From: Nitrospira sp. ST-bin5
GTDB taxonomy: Bacteria > Nitrospirota > Nitrospiria > Nitrospirales > Nitrospiraceae
Assembly: GCA_002083555.1 (NCBI GenBank)
Contig: MSXN01000018.1
Span: 1 to 64,000, forward strand
DNA: 64,000 nucleotides
Direction of reading: 5' to 3'
Shown: positions 42,788 to 53,200 of the stretch, piece after piece
Position numbering within the stretch: the stretch's first letter is position 1
Layout of the letters: each line of letters opens with the position of its first letter
Made by a program: the position numbers and the translations under genes
The notes under the pieces: model-generated
Databases searched by the model: none
The model's input: the letters and a program-made list of their open reading frames with translations, nothing else
Told to the model about the DNA's origin: nothing

Positions 42788-43522
42788 TCAGTGCGCCGGG
42801 GGAGAAGTGGGAATCCTGTTCATGCTTTTCAGGATTCGTTGATGGCGCTTGCTAAGGAACGCCGTCTTTCGGAGTGGGTCGTAACGGCGCGGAGAAGGCA
42901 GGATGGCCGCCAGCCAGGCCGCTTCTTCTGCGGTGAGGTCTTGGGCGGATTTCCCGAAGTGGTGGCGCGCAGCCGCTTCGGCGCCGTACACGCCGTTTCC
43001 CCATTCTGCGACATTGAGATACAGTTCGAGAATCCGCTCCTTGGTCAGGTGGTGTTCCAGTGATCTGGTGATCAGGGCCTCGCGGGCCTTCCGTATGAGT
43101 GAGCGCTCGGTCGACAGATACAGATTCTTCGCAAGCTGCTGCGTGATCGTACTACCGCCCCGTTTCAGCTCTCCGGCTTCGAGGTTATGGATTGCGGCGT
43201 CTTTGATCCCTTCCCAGTCAAATCCTTCGTGAATGAAGAATGACGCATCTTCCGCCGCGATGGCCGCATGTTGCAGATGGCGAGACATGCGTGAGAGTGG
43301 TACCCATGTCCATTGTCGCGGGACCGGGTGTCGTTGATTTTGTGCAAGGGCCTGTCGATGTTCCATCAACGCAGTCGGGCCTGGATTGGTCTTGGCGAGG
43401 AGCGCCACATCCGGCAATGTCAGCAGCCAGGTCAAGGCGAGAAGGCCTAGCGGGATGCCGAGGAGTAAGGCTGTCCAGAGCAGCACCCGGGCGACGGTCC
43501 GTTGTTTCTTGGCTTTGGGCAT
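42788..43522 (-). CDS. mtgA: Monofunctional biosynthetic peptidoglycan transglycosylase
   Basis: 244 residues. A single signal-anchor helix (VLLWTALLLGIPLGLLALTWLL), then GT51 motifs AIAAEDASFFIHEGFDWEGI (Glu), RGGSTITQQLAKNLYL, KEILELYLNVAEWG-type and FGKSAQDLTAEEAAWLAAILPSPRRYDP. It polymerises lipid II. It has no ribosome site of note. Convergent with the VOC gene, divergent from engB. Confidence 0.9.
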   Translation of the reverse strand: MPKAKKQRTVARVLLWTALLLGIPLGLLALTWLLTLPDVALLAKTNPGPTALMEHRQALAQNQRHPVPRQWTWVPLSRMSRHLQHAAIAAEDASFFIHEGFDWEGIKDAAIHNLEAGELKRGGSTITQQLAKNLYLSTERSLIRKAREALITRSLEHHLTKERILELYLNVAEWGNGVYGAEAAARHHFGKSAQDLTAEEAAWLAAILPSPRRYDPLRKTAFLSKRHQRILKSMNRIPTSPPAH

Positions 43523-43605
43523 AAGAAGGGGGGGTGTTACTCGCCCGTCATTCTGCTACTGTGTAGAGCTTCACGGCGGTTGAGTCACGGGGTTGCGTCA
43601 TTACT

Positions 43606-44208
43606 ATGAAAATTCTTTCATCTGAGTTTATCAAAAGTTGCGCGTCGGCAGAACAATTTCCTCAAGGGGAGTTGCTGGAGATTGCCGTCGCGGGACGATC
43701 GAATGTCGGAAAGTCCTCGCTGATCAATTCTCTGCTCAACAGGAGAGGGCTTGCCAAAGTGAGTCGGACGCCCGGTAAGACGAGGGCGGTGAACCTATTT
43801 CAGGTTGCCACCTCAGACCCGGCGTTGGCGAAGTTTTATCTGGTGGATCTTCCGGGCTATGGATTTGCGAAGGTCTCGAAATCCATTCGCGCGGAATGGG
43901 GGCCTCTGATCGAATCCTATGTGGCAGAGCAGCCCTCATTGATCACGGTCGTCTTGTTAGTGGAATGCCGGGTCGTCACGGAACAGGATCGCCAGACGGT
44001 AGCGTGGCTGCAATCGATCGGACGTGCCCCGGTCATTGTGGCGACGAAGGTCGACAAGCTCAAGCCGAGCGAACGGGTCCGGACGCTTCGTCAAACCCAC
44101 CGGGACCTCGGATTGCCGGAAGGGCAGCAGCTCATTCCCTATTCGGTGGTTACCGGGGAGGGGCGGGATCATCTCTGGGGAGTCTTACGGGATCTGGTCA
44201 AAACTTAA
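43606..44208 (+). CDS. engB: Ribosome biogenesis GTP-binding protein EngB/YsxC
   Basis: 200 residues. G1 P-loop GRSNVGKSSLINSLLNR, G3 DLPGYGFAKVSK and G4 TKVDK are clear, and the family's short flanks match. It functions in 50S subunit assembly. Its end overlaps the minus-strand surA end by 11 bases. Confidence 0.93.
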   Translation: MKILSSEFIKSCASAEQFPQGELLEIAVAGRSNVGKSSLINSLLNRRGLAKVSRTPGKTRAVNLFQVATSDPALAKFYLVDLPGYGFAKVSKSIRAEWGPLIESYVAEQPSLITVVLLVECRVVTEQDRQTVAWLQSIGRAPVIVATKVDKLKPSERVRTLRQTHRDLGLPEGQQLIPYSVVTGEGRDHLWGVLRDLVKT

Positions 44209-45163
44209 TTTCAATGTACGCCTTGTTTTTCAAGTCGACCAGCCAGGATTGAAAGACGTCCTCGCTCTTTTGCTGGAACACCAGCGACTGGATTTCGAAT
44301 TTGACTTCATCAAACGGGCGAAACTGTTTCGGCGTCCGCTCATCGACTCGGACGATATGGTAGCCTTCGGAGGTTTCGACGATCTCGGAGATCCCGCCCG
44401 GCACCAGCGGGGCGATCGCGCGCTCAATGGCCGGGAGAAGCTCCCCCTGCCTGACCAATCCGAGCCGCCCCCCGCGCGAGGCGTTCGGCCCATCTGAATA
44501 GCGCAACGCGGCATCCTCAAACTTTTCCCCGCGCTTCAATTCCGCCATCACGAGCCGCGCTTTCTCCAACGCTTCCGCGGTTCCGTCGGCCGAGCGGGGT
44601 TGAATCAAGATCTGACTCAGCGTGTATTCTTCCGGAAGCGCGAAGCGCGTCTGGTGCTCCTTGTAATACCGTTTCATCTCCGCGTCCCCGACCATCACGC
44701 CGCTGCGTACTTCCCGGTCGACGACTTTGAGGAGCGCGAGCTGATCGCGCACGTTTCGCACGCTCAGCGGATCTTTTTCGTTGACCTTCTCGCCCTGCTG
44801 CTTCATCTGCTGGATGGCTTGCTTCACTTCCTGATCCGAGACATCCACGCTCTTGGCTTTGGCTTCCTGCAGCTGCAGCCGTCGCTCGATCATTTTCGTC
44901 AGAGCCATGTATTCGGCGGTCTTCAGTCGCTGGCCCAATTCGTCGCCATGATATTGCTGGCGAATGCGCTCCTGCTCGGGGGCCAGCTCACGTCTGACGT
45001 CGGATTGCATGATGAGGTCCGTGTTTACGACCGCCACGATCCGATCCTCCAGCTGAGTGGCAGAAAAGGCCGAAGGGGCCGGGCTGAAGCAGAGCAGAGA
45101 GATCAGCAGTCCGAACGCGACAGGGACGATTGTGCGGGAAACCGGATTCAGATGCACGGGCAC
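44198..45163 (-). CDS. surA: SurA-like periplasmic peptidyl-prolyl isomerase/chaperone
   Basis: 321 residues. Signal peptide to about residue 34, SurA N-terminal helical chaperone domain (LEDRIVAVVNTDLIMQSDVRRELAPEQ) and a PpiC/parvulin domain (PEEYTLSQILIQPRSADGTAEALEKARLVMAELKRGEKFEDAALRYSDGPNASRGGRLGLVRQGELLPAIERAIAPLVPGGISEIVETSEGYHIVRVDE). Delivers outer-membrane proteins. Only one parvulin domain instead of two. It follows the PpiC lipoprotein by 81 bases. Confidence 0.88.
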   Translation of the reverse strand: MPVHLNPVSRTIVPVAFGLLISLLCFSPAPSAFSATQLEDRIVAVVNTDLIMQSDVRRELAPEQERIRQQYHGDELGQRLKTAEYMALTKMIERRLQLQEAKAKSVDVSDQEVKQAIQQMKQQGEKVNEKDPLSVRNVRDQLALLKVVDREVRSGVMVGDAEMKRYYKEHQTRFALPEEYTLSQILIQPRSADGTAEALEKARLVMAELKRGEKFEDAALRYSDGPNASRGGRLGLVRQGELLPAIERAIAPLVPGGISEIVETSEGYHIVRVDERTPKQFRPFDEVKFEIQSLVFQQKSEDVFQSWLVDLKNKAYIEIKF

Positions 45164-45243
45164 GATGCTCCTCGGTGAGTGCGGGGGAGATCAGCGGATT
45201 GTACACGAAATGAAGGGGTCTTGAGGAGCCGGAAGCGTGAGCC

Positions 45244-46113
45244 CTACGGTTTTCCGGTGTCTTCGGTGATGTAGCGAGACGCGTCAGCCAGGCGAACGGT
45301 CGCCTTGGTCCGGATATCCGCGATCACTTCTTCGAACTGTTTTCGTCGTTTGTCCGCCAGCAATTCCTGACGCAGCCGCTCCCGGGTGGCGAGATCCGCC
45401 TGAATGGTCTCTTTCTCCAGCGGGCTGACCTTGACCAAGTAGTAGCCTGCGTCGGTCTTGATTGGTTCACTGATCACGCCGTGTCTGAGGGTCTGGACGA
45501 CGGCATCGACGTCGGGGTTGAGGAGGCCTTTCCGATAGGGACCGAGGTCCCCGCCTTTGGCTTTGGTCTTGTCGTCGATGGAGTAGCGCTGCGCGAACTT
45601 GGCAAAATCGCCGCCGGACTCGATCTGCTTCTTCAAATCTTTGGCCGCCGGATAATTATTCAGCAACATCTGGGAGACTTGAACTTTGAGCGGAGCCAGC
45701 AGCTGGTGGGCGTGTTTTTCGTAGTAGGCGTCCAATTCGACCTGGGAGAGCTCGACTTTGGCTTTGAGGCGATCTTTCAGGAGTTCGTCCAGCACGAGCT
45801 GTTCTTTGTAGCGTTGTGCCCGGTCACGAATCGCATCGTTCTGATCCAGTCCCTGGCGACGGGCTTCCTGCATCAGCAGTTCGCGGGTGATCAATTCATC
45901 AAGAAACCGCCGCTTGCCGCCTTCCTTGTCATACTTGACCCGGGTGGCCTCGGAGAGTTCGTTCCAACGGACATCGAACTCATATTGCGTGATCGCACGA
46001 CCATTGACGAGCGCCAGGACCGGCTCTTCCTGCGGCGGCGTACAGCCGGGCAGGATCCAGAGGGAGCCGGAAAGCAGGGCGGCGAGGGCGAGTGACGAGC
46101 GAAAAGTGCGCAT
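45244..46113 (-). CDS. PpiC-type peptidyl-prolyl isomerase lipoprotein (PrsA-like)
   Basis: 289 residues. Signal with lipobox LPGC, N-terminal VNGRAITQYEFDVRWNELSE helix, then a parvulin domain (KVQVSQMLLNNYPAAKDLKKQIESGGDFAKFAQRYSIDDKTKAKGGDLGPYRKGLLNPDVDAVVQTLRHGVISEPIKTDAGYYLVKV). It precedes surA; both follow mfd on the minus strand. The ATG at 46113 is used instead of 46278, which lies within mfd. Confidence 0.88.
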   Translation of the reverse strand: MRTFRSSLALAALLSGSLWILPGCTPPQEEPVLALVNGRAITQYEFDVRWNELSEATRVKYDKEGGKRRFLDELITRELLMQEARRQGLDQNDAIRDRAQRYKEQLVLDELLKDRLKAKVELSQVELDAYYEKHAHQLLAPLKVQVSQMLLNNYPAAKDLKKQIESGGDFAKFAQRYSIDDKTKAKGGDLGPYRKGLLNPDVDAVVQTLRHGVISEPIKTDAGYYLVKVSPLEKETIQADLATRERLRQELLADKRRKQFEEVIADIRTKATVRLADASRYITEDTGKP

Positions 46114-46156
46114 GAGCGATGTTCTATTTCCAGTCAGTACGAGAGCGCGGTGTGGT

Positions 46157-49100
46157 TCAGGCGCCCGATTTCGGCTGTGTCGTTGATTTGTTGGTATCAC
46201 AGTGTTCCAGGCTTTGCAAGGTTGTGTTGAGTTCGGCAAAGGTCGAACCCCAGTCGTTATGCGGCATCTGGATCTCAAAAGCCTGTGGAGAGAGGAAGCG
46301 AAGCCGCTTTTTCAGTCGATCCATCATGGCATGGACGGCCGGTTCAGGGATCGCGGCCTTGGGTCCCAGCGTGATGATGACCGACTGGTGGGTCACCTCA
46401 ATCGCGTTGATATGGAGCAGTTTAGCCAGCACGCGCAGCTGCATTACTTCCAGGAGCCGCTCTACCGGTTCCGGCGGCAGTCCGTACCGGTCCTGGATTT
46501 CGCCATGGAGCAGGGCCAGTTCACCGACTTGCTTGCAGGCCGTCAGGCGCTTGTACCACGAGAGTCGATGGTGCGGATCCTCCACATACGCTTCGGGAAT
46601 GAAGGCCGAGACCGGGACGCGCAGCGTGGGGTCCGGCTCTTCTTCGACCGTATGACCTTTGAGCCGCTGTACGGCGTCCTCGACCATCTTGAGGTACAGG
46701 TCCAGGCCGATGGCGGCAATGTGGCCGGACTGCGCTTTACCCAGCAGATTTCCAGCTCCCCGGATTTCAAGATCGGCCGCGGCGATGCGAAAACCGGATC
46801 CCAGCTCCGTAAATTGCTGAATCGCCATCAGTCGCTTTTGGGCATCCTCGGTGAGGCGGCCTTCGTCCGGAATGAGCAAGTACGCATACGCCTGTTCCCC
46901 GCCGCGTCCTACGCGCCCCCGGAGTTGATAGAGCTGAGCCAGCCCGAACGTGTCGGCCCGGTTCACGATGATCGTGTTGGCATTCGGCACGTCGATGCCC
47001 GACTGAATGATGGCCGAGGCAATGAGCACATCCACCTCGTGCTTGACGAATTTCAGCATCACCGCTTCAAGCAACTTGGGGTCCATCTGTCCGTGGGCCA
47101 TCACCATCCGCGCTTCCGGGACCAACTGTTGGAGCCAGGCACCGGTGGCGGACATCGTCTCCACACGATTGTGAATGAAGTAAATCTGTCCGCCGCGGCC
47201 CAGTTCGCGCAGGATCGCGTCGCGTATGGCCTTATCGTTGGACTTGATGACGGAGGTGCGAATCGCCAGCCGGCTGGCCGGGGGCGTGTCGATGATCGAC
47301 AGGTCCCGCACGCTCGCCATTGCCATCTGTAGTGTGCGCGGAATCGGTGTGGCGGTGAGGGTGAGCACATCGACCTGCGTCCGCAGTTGCTTCAGCCGTT
47401 CCTTATGCTTGACTCCGAACCACTGCTCCTCGTCGATGATGACGAGGCCCAGATTGTGGAACACCACACTCTTTTGCAGCAGCCGGTGGGTGCCGATGAT
47501 CACGTCGATGACGCCCGCGGCGAGGTCCTTCAGCGTAGCTTTGGTGTCCTTGGGAGACTGCATGCGGGACAGGACCGCCACTTTCGTCGGGAACGGCGCA
47601 AAGCGTTCGGCGAAGTTTTCATAATGTTGATGGGCAAGCAGGGTCGTTGGGACCAAGACGGCGACCTGCCGTCCGCTCTCGATTGCCTTGAACGCCGCCC
47701 GCATCGCCACTTCCGTCTTGCCGTAGCCGACATCGCCGCAGACCAGCCGGTCCATCGGCTTTCCCGACTCCAGATCCCGTGCGATGTCCTGGATCGCCGT
47801 CAGCTGATCCGGCGTTTCTTCGTATTCGAAGGCCGCCTCGAATTCGTGGTACAGCGTGCTGGGTCTGCCGTACCCGTCTCGCTTGACCAGTTCACGATTC
47901 GCGTAGAGGTCGATGAGATCTTGCGCCATCTCCTCGATATCTTTTTTGACCCGGGCCGTGGTTTTGGCCCAACTGGTGCCGCCCAGGCGATCAAGCCTGG
48001 GTACATGTCCGTCGGCGCCGCTGTATCGCTGGACCTGGCTCAGGCGGTCGAGCGGAACATAGAGCGTATCGGCCCCGGCGAATTCCAGGATGAGGAAGTC
48101 GCTCTCGAACTCCTGCACGGTCAGCCGCTTGAGGCCGAGATATCGGCCGATGCCATGCTGTACGTGGACGACATAGTCGCCGACATTCAGATCCTCGAGT
48201 GAGGAGAGGAACGTCGCGGTTTTACTCTTCGGCTGCGTCTTATGGCGCGTGCCTTTGGCAAAGAGCTCTTCTTCCGTCAGGAGCGCGAGGTGAAACGGTT
48301 CCGATAACCAGCCGGCCGACAGGTCGCCGTGCATGATGGCAATGGGCGGTTTGCCGCTTTCCCGTTTGGCCCAAGCCGCGGGGGACCATTCCGCGGCCGG
48401 CAGGTCGTGTTCTCGGAGCAGGGCCAGCAGCCGATCGACTTGTCCGCGGCTGCGCGCGATCAGCACCACCCGGTGTCCGCCCCGCAACTGATCGAGGATG
48501 GACAGGGTCTGGCTGAACGGGGTTCCGCGAATCCCCAGGCCGGCGCTGGCCGGAATCTGTGCCGGGAACGGCACCACGGGACTCCAGGTGTCGTCGGATG
48601 GGGTCAGCGGCTCTAAGGCGAGCGTCGACCAGCCGGCGGCGCCGATTTCAATTTCATCCCAGGTTTGGAAGAGCCGTTCGGGGCTGGGATAAGGATTGGC
48701 GGCGTCCCGTTCGCCATGGCGGAGGTAACCGTCTTCGATCTTGGACCAGAGTGTCGCGCAAGTTGTTTGGAGCGTGGCGGGCTGGTCGAAAATGAGAATC
48801 GGTTCTTTGGGAAGATAGTCGAACAACGTGCCCATCTGGGGATACAGATCCGGCGCACGCCATTCCGCATCCGGTGCGATCGGGGCATAGGCCTCCGCGC
48901 TGTCCTCTGGCCGGAGATATTCCCGCGCCGGCAAGATCGTGGCTTCCTCGACCTGCCGGATCGAGGTCTGTGTGGCGGCGTCAAACAGCCGGAGGGCTTC
49001 GATCGAATCCCCGAGAAACTCGATGCGGAGCGGATCGGAGTAGGCGGTCGAAAAAATGTCCACCAGGCCGCCGCGAATACTGAATTCGCCGGGAATCTCC

Positions 49101-49630
49101 ACGACCGACACGCGTCGGTAGCCAAGGCGCAGGAGTTTGGCCATCAGCTGGTCGCGCTCGACGGTGCCGTTGCGCTCCAACTGGAGGGTGGCATGGGTCC
49201 AGGTGTCTTTCGGCAGGAGACGGTGCATCAGGGCCGCAACCGACGTGACAAGGGTCGTATCCGGGCTGGATTGCAATCGATGGAGCGTCTGCATGCGGTG
49301 CGCAACCAGACTGACATGGGGCGCCGTGGCCTCATAGGGCAGCGTTTCCCATTGCGGAAAGAGCGTCAGCCGGTCACTCGGGGCGCCCATGAGCTGATGG
49401 CAGAACTGGAGGTCGTCAAAGAGTCGTTCGGCCGTCTCATTGTTGGCCGTCACGACGATCCAGGGGCGGTTCCGGTATGCGGCCAGCGATGGGGCGTTGG
49501 TCAGACTGGTGAGCACAAATGCGGCGGTCGATCCATGTAACCCCGTGACACAGGGGCGCGCCGAAGCCTGCTTGAGCGCAGACACGAGCGGGGCAAACCA
49601 TGCTTCTGCGGGAGAGGGTGTGTGTGACAC
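46157..49630 (-). CDS. mfd: Transcription-repair coupling factor
   Basis: 1157 residues. Mfd displaces RNA polymerase stalled at lesions and recruits UvrA. N-terminal UvrB-like domain; RNA-polymerase-interacting domain (GDYVVHVQHGIGRYLGL); RecG-like motor with Walker A GDVGYGKTEVAMRAAFKA, DEEQ helicase motif IIDEEQWFGVKHKERLK, GRVGRGGEQAYAYLL; and C-terminal TRCF domain. Complete. Confidence 0.96.
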   Translation of the reverse strand: MSHTPSPAEAWFAPLVSALKQASARPCVTGLHGSTAAFVLTSLTNAPSLAAYRNRPWIVVTANNETAERLFDDLQFCHQLMGAPSDRLTLFPQWETLPYEATAPHVSLVAHRMQTLHRLQSSPDTTLVTSVAALMHRLLPKDTWTHATLQLERNGTVERDQLMAKLLRLGYRRVSVVEIPGEFSIRGGLVDIFSTAYSDPLRIEFLGDSIEALRLFDAATQTSIRQVEEATILPAREYLRPEDSAEAYAPIAPDAEWRAPDLYPQMGTLFDYLPKEPILIFDQPATLQTTCATLWSKIEDGYLRHGERDAANPYPSPERLFQTWDEIEIGAAGWSTLALEPLTPSDDTWSPVVPFPAQIPASAGLGIRGTPFSQTLSILDQLRGGHRVVLIARSRGQVDRLLALLREHDLPAAEWSPAAWAKRESGKPPIAIMHGDLSAGWLSEPFHLALLTEEELFAKGTRHKTQPKSKTATFLSSLEDLNVGDYVVHVQHGIGRYLGLKRLTVQEFESDFLILEFAGADTLYVPLDRLSQVQRYSGADGHVPRLDRLGGTSWAKTTARVKKDIEEMAQDLIDLYANRELVKRDGYGRPSTLYHEFEAAFEYEETPDQLTAIQDIARDLESGKPMDRLVCGDVGYGKTEVAMRAAFKAIESGRQVAVLVPTTLLAHQHYENFAERFAPFPTKVAVLSRMQSPKDTKATLKDLAAGVIDVIIGTHRLLQKSVVFHNLGLVIIDEEQWFGVKHKERLKQLRTQVDVLTLTATPIPRTLQMAMASVRDLSIIDTPPASRLAIRTSVIKSNDKAIRDAILRELGRGGQIYFIHNRVETMSATGAWLQQLVPEARMVMAHGQMDPKLLEAVMLKFVKHEVDVLIASAIIQSGIDVPNANTIIVNRADTFGLAQLYQLRGRVGRGGEQAYAYLLIPDEGRLTEDAQKRLMAIQQFTELGSGFRIAAADLEIRGAGNLLGKAQSGHIAAIGLDLYLKMVEDAVQRLKGHTVEEEPDPTLRVPVSAFIPEAYVEDPHHRLSWYKRLTACKQVGELALLHGEIQDRYGLPPEPVERLLEVMQLRVLAKLLHINAIEVTHQSVIITLGPKAAIPEPAVHAMMDRLKKRLRFLSPQAFEIQMPHNDWGSTFAELNTTLQSLEHCDTNKSTTQPKSGA

Positions 49631-49633
49631 GGA

Positions 49634-50116
49634 TTAAGCTGAGGCTGAGCGAATACGGTGAATCAATGCCGTTGTGGAGAACCCTGGAACCAGGGGGATG
49701 GTCTGTACCCTGCCTCCCCGCGCCTCGACAACGTCCCGACCGATAATGCGATCCAGAGGCCAGTCACCGCCTTTGACCAGAACGTCCGGCTGAACGGCGG
49801 TGATAAGCGCCTTGGGATCGGGTTCGGAGAATATCACGACAAAATCGACACATCCTAGCGCGGCCACCACTTCCGCCCGCTGTGCCTCGTGGACAATCGG
49901 CCGGTCCGGGGCTTTCTCCAGGCTGCGGACGGAGTCGTCTGAATTGACCCCGACGATCAGGAGATCACCTAAGGCTCTGGCGGCTTGCAGATAGCGGGTG
50001 TGGCCGACATGCATCAGGTCGAAACAGCCGTTCGTGAAGACGAACCTGGACCCTCGGGCACGGAGGGGTTTGAGCTGCTCAACCAGTTGTTCTTTGGTCA
50101 CAATCTTGTTCGGCAT
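49634..50116 (-). CDS. rfaE2: D-glycero-beta-D-manno-heptose 1-phosphate adenylyltransferase
   Basis: 160 residues. Nucleotidyltransferase with HxGH motif in FTNGCFDLMHVGHTRYL and SVRSLEKAPDRPIV. Corresponds to the C-terminal half of HldE; the kinase half would be separate. It leads the cluster with mfd (three-base gap) and supplies ADP-heptose for LPS. gmhA, which acts first in the same pathway, is at 59.1 kb. Confidence 0.92.
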   Translation of the reverse strand: MPNKIVTKEQLVEQLKPLRARGSRFVFTNGCFDLMHVGHTRYLQAARALGDLLIVGVNSDDSVRSLEKAPDRPIVHEAQRAEVVAALGCVDFVVIFSEPDPKALITAVQPDVLVKGGDWPLDRIIGRDVVEARGGRVQTIPLVPGFSTTALIHRIRSASA

Positions 50117-50248
50117 GGCGCCCCATCATACCTGTCGCGCCGGCTGATGGGAAGCCACGCGCTGCGGCCCGACTATTTTGACCAGGATTCCTTAAGTTCG
50201 TGAAACAACGACCCGATACAGACGCTAACCGGGAGCAGGGAAAGGTCT

Positions 50249-53200
50249 GTGCAAGACAGGCCGCATCAACGGTTTGCGCGCGGACAAGAACCGGTGAAGA
50301 GGGGATCAACAAGCGTGGGACTGGGAGTTTCGGATCATCGCACGGCATCAGGTCGCGGCTCCCGTGCGTTTACACACCGGCATCAGTTCATGCTGATCGG
50401 ACTCATTACCGCGGCCACACTGATGGCGGTGCTTGGGGGGGGCACCTGGCTGGAACGGCGGACAGTGGCGACGTCAGGGGAGGCGGTCTCCATCATGGCG
50501 GCGGAAGTGTCCGCCAAGCTCGATCTGCTGCTCAATGAGCGGATCGGTGACGTGCAGTTCCTGGCAGAATCGCTGGCGATGAACGGAGGAACATCGGCGG
50601 CGCGGAGCCATATTCTGTCCACGTTTCATCAAGCCTATCCCCTCTATCTTTGGATCGGCATTGTCGATCCGGCCGGCCGGATCGTCGAAGCCACGATGCC
50701 TCAGGCCCGTCGGCTCGACGTCAAGACAGCCGACTGGTTCCGGGCGGTGCGCGAAGAACGAATCGGTCTGTACGTGGGCGACATCGCCGTCGATGAGGCG
50801 AGTCCCGGCGCAGAAGCCGTCTCTTTCACTGCCCCGATTGTGGATCATCGGGTGGATGCCGCTCGCCGGTCCTTTCGCGGCGCGGTGACGACCCGGGTGA
50901 GTGCCAAGCAGCTGGAGCGCTTGGTGACTGAAGCGATTCGGTTGTTCCAACAGAAGACATCTTTCTTTCATACAGTCGAATACAAAGTGCTCCGGGCAGA
51001 CGGCGGGGTGTTCATCGATTCGGACGGTGCGCGTAAGGGGCGTTTGAATCTCGCGCAGGGAAACCTGCCGTCGGTCCAACGTGCCGGTTCAGGGGAGTCG
51101 GGCTTCGTCGAAGAGCAGCATTTCGTCCGCCGGGTGCCGGTCTTGACGGGCTATGCCCGCACCCAGGGGGCAGAGGGGGTCGAGAGTCCGAAATGGACGG
51201 TTCTGCTGCGGGTGGACCGGGCGGAAGTCGTGGAACCGGTCCATCGCTTTCTCTGGACGGTGGGCGCCGCCGGCCTTCTGATCGTCGGGCCGCTCATCGG
51301 GCTCTTGCTCAATGTAACCCGCCGCGCCCAGCGGGAGTGGAAGGAGACGCAGGAAGAGCGGATGCACGCGCGAGGGAATGAGCGCCGGCTGCAGACGATC
51401 CTCGAAGTGGAACCGGAGGGAGTGTTGGTGACCGATGGCGGCCGTCGTGTTCTGCAGATCAATCCGGCCGGATGCGCGCTCTTCGATGCCGGGTTTCCGG
51501 AAGAGATTCTTGGCCGGGATATCGGCCGCTGGGTGCACGAGGATGATCGTCGGGCGTACGAGGATGCGCATGCCGCCGCGCTCCAAGGCCGGAGCGTCTT
51601 GATGAGCGGCCGGCTGCAGAGCCTCTCGGGACAATCGCGCTGGTTTGAGATGACGTCGGTGTTGTTGCCGGGAGAGCTGGGTATCTCACCGTCGGTCTTG
51701 AGCGTGACGCGGGACATTACGGATCAGAAACATGCGCAGCGCCGTCAGGCGCTGCAGCATGCGGTGGCGAAAGTCCTGGCCGAAGCCTCGACGGTCGAGC
51801 AGGCGATCCCTGAGTTGCTGCGCGTGATCGGAACGAGCCTGGAATGGCAGGTCGGCATTTTTTGGCGGGTGCAGGAGAGAGCCAGAACGCTTCGTTGCCT
51901 GCACACGTGGGGCGCCCATCCGCATCCGATGGAGGAGTTTTTGGAGGCCAGTTGCCGGGAAACCTTTTCATCCGGTGTGGGATTTCCCGGTCGCTGTTGG
52001 TCGCGGGGCGAGCCGCTCTGGGAGCCGGATGTCTTGCGGGATCACGACTTTGTCCGAACGGCGGCCGCCTCGTTGAACGGGCTGCATGCCGGTTGTGTGT
52101 TTCCTGTCTGGCTGCGGGCCAGCGTGTTCGGCATCATGGAGTTCTTCAGCCGGGATGTCCATCCGCGCGACGCGGACCTCTTGCGGACGCTCGCCACGAT
52201 TGGAAGTCAGATCGGGCTTTTTCTGGAGCGGGCGGAGGTCGAAGCCTCCTTGCGAGAGAACGAGAGCCGGACGCGTCTCATCATTGATACGGCGCTGGAC
52301 GCCATCGTCACGATGGATCGGGACGGGATGATCACCGAATGGAATGCGCAAGCGGAATTGCTCTTTGGATGGCAGGCGCACGAAGCGATCGGCAGAGATC
52401 TGGCCGATACGATCATCCCGGCCGACCAACGGGCGGCGCATCGCGCCGGGCTGGCTCGGTATCTCAAGACGGGCGAGGTGAGCATTCTTGGGAAACTGGT
52501 GGAGGTGCAGGCCTGTCATCGTGATGGCCGGGTGTTCCCGGCGGAGGTCTCCATTGCGCATCTGCGCCTGAATGATACGGTCGTGTTCAGCGCGTTCATC
52601 CGGGATATCTCGCAGCGCAAGGAGTCGGCGCAGGCCCTCTCGTCCTATGCGCAGCAGTTGGAGCGCAGCAATCACGATCTCGACGCAGCCCTGGGACAGG
52701 CCCGTGCCGCCACTGAGGCGAAATCAGCGTTTCTGGCCACGATGAGTCACGAAATCCGGACGCCGATGAACGGGGTGATCGGGATGACCGGGCTGCTGCT
52801 CGACACGGAGTTGACGGCGGAGCAACGGGAATATGGCGAAGCGGTGCGGAATTGCGGCGATCATCTGCTGACAATTATTAATGACATTCTGGACTTTTCG
52901 AAGATCGAGGCCGGCAAGATGAGTCTGGAGATCATCGACTTCGATTTGCGTCATGCCGTGGAAGATGCGCTGGATTTGTTCGGAGAACGGGCGTCCACCA
53001 AGCAGTTGAATCTCGCCTGTCTGTTCCATGCCGAGGTGCCGAGCGCCGTGCGCGGTGATCCCGGGCGGGTGCGCCAGGTACTGACCAATCTGGTCGGGAA
53101 TGCCATTAAGTTTACCGAGCAGGGCGATGTGGTGGTGCAGGTGCGGCTTGCGTCGCCGAAGGACGGGGCTGTCGTCGTCCGGTTCGATGTGACCGACACC

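Noticed and set aside
46202..47332. 376-codon plus-strand frame opposite mfd
   Set aside because: Antisense of the intact Mfd motor domain; composition typical of a shadow frame. The same applies to 48665-49540, 20404-21684, 17006-17902, 58182-59168 and 59711-60616.
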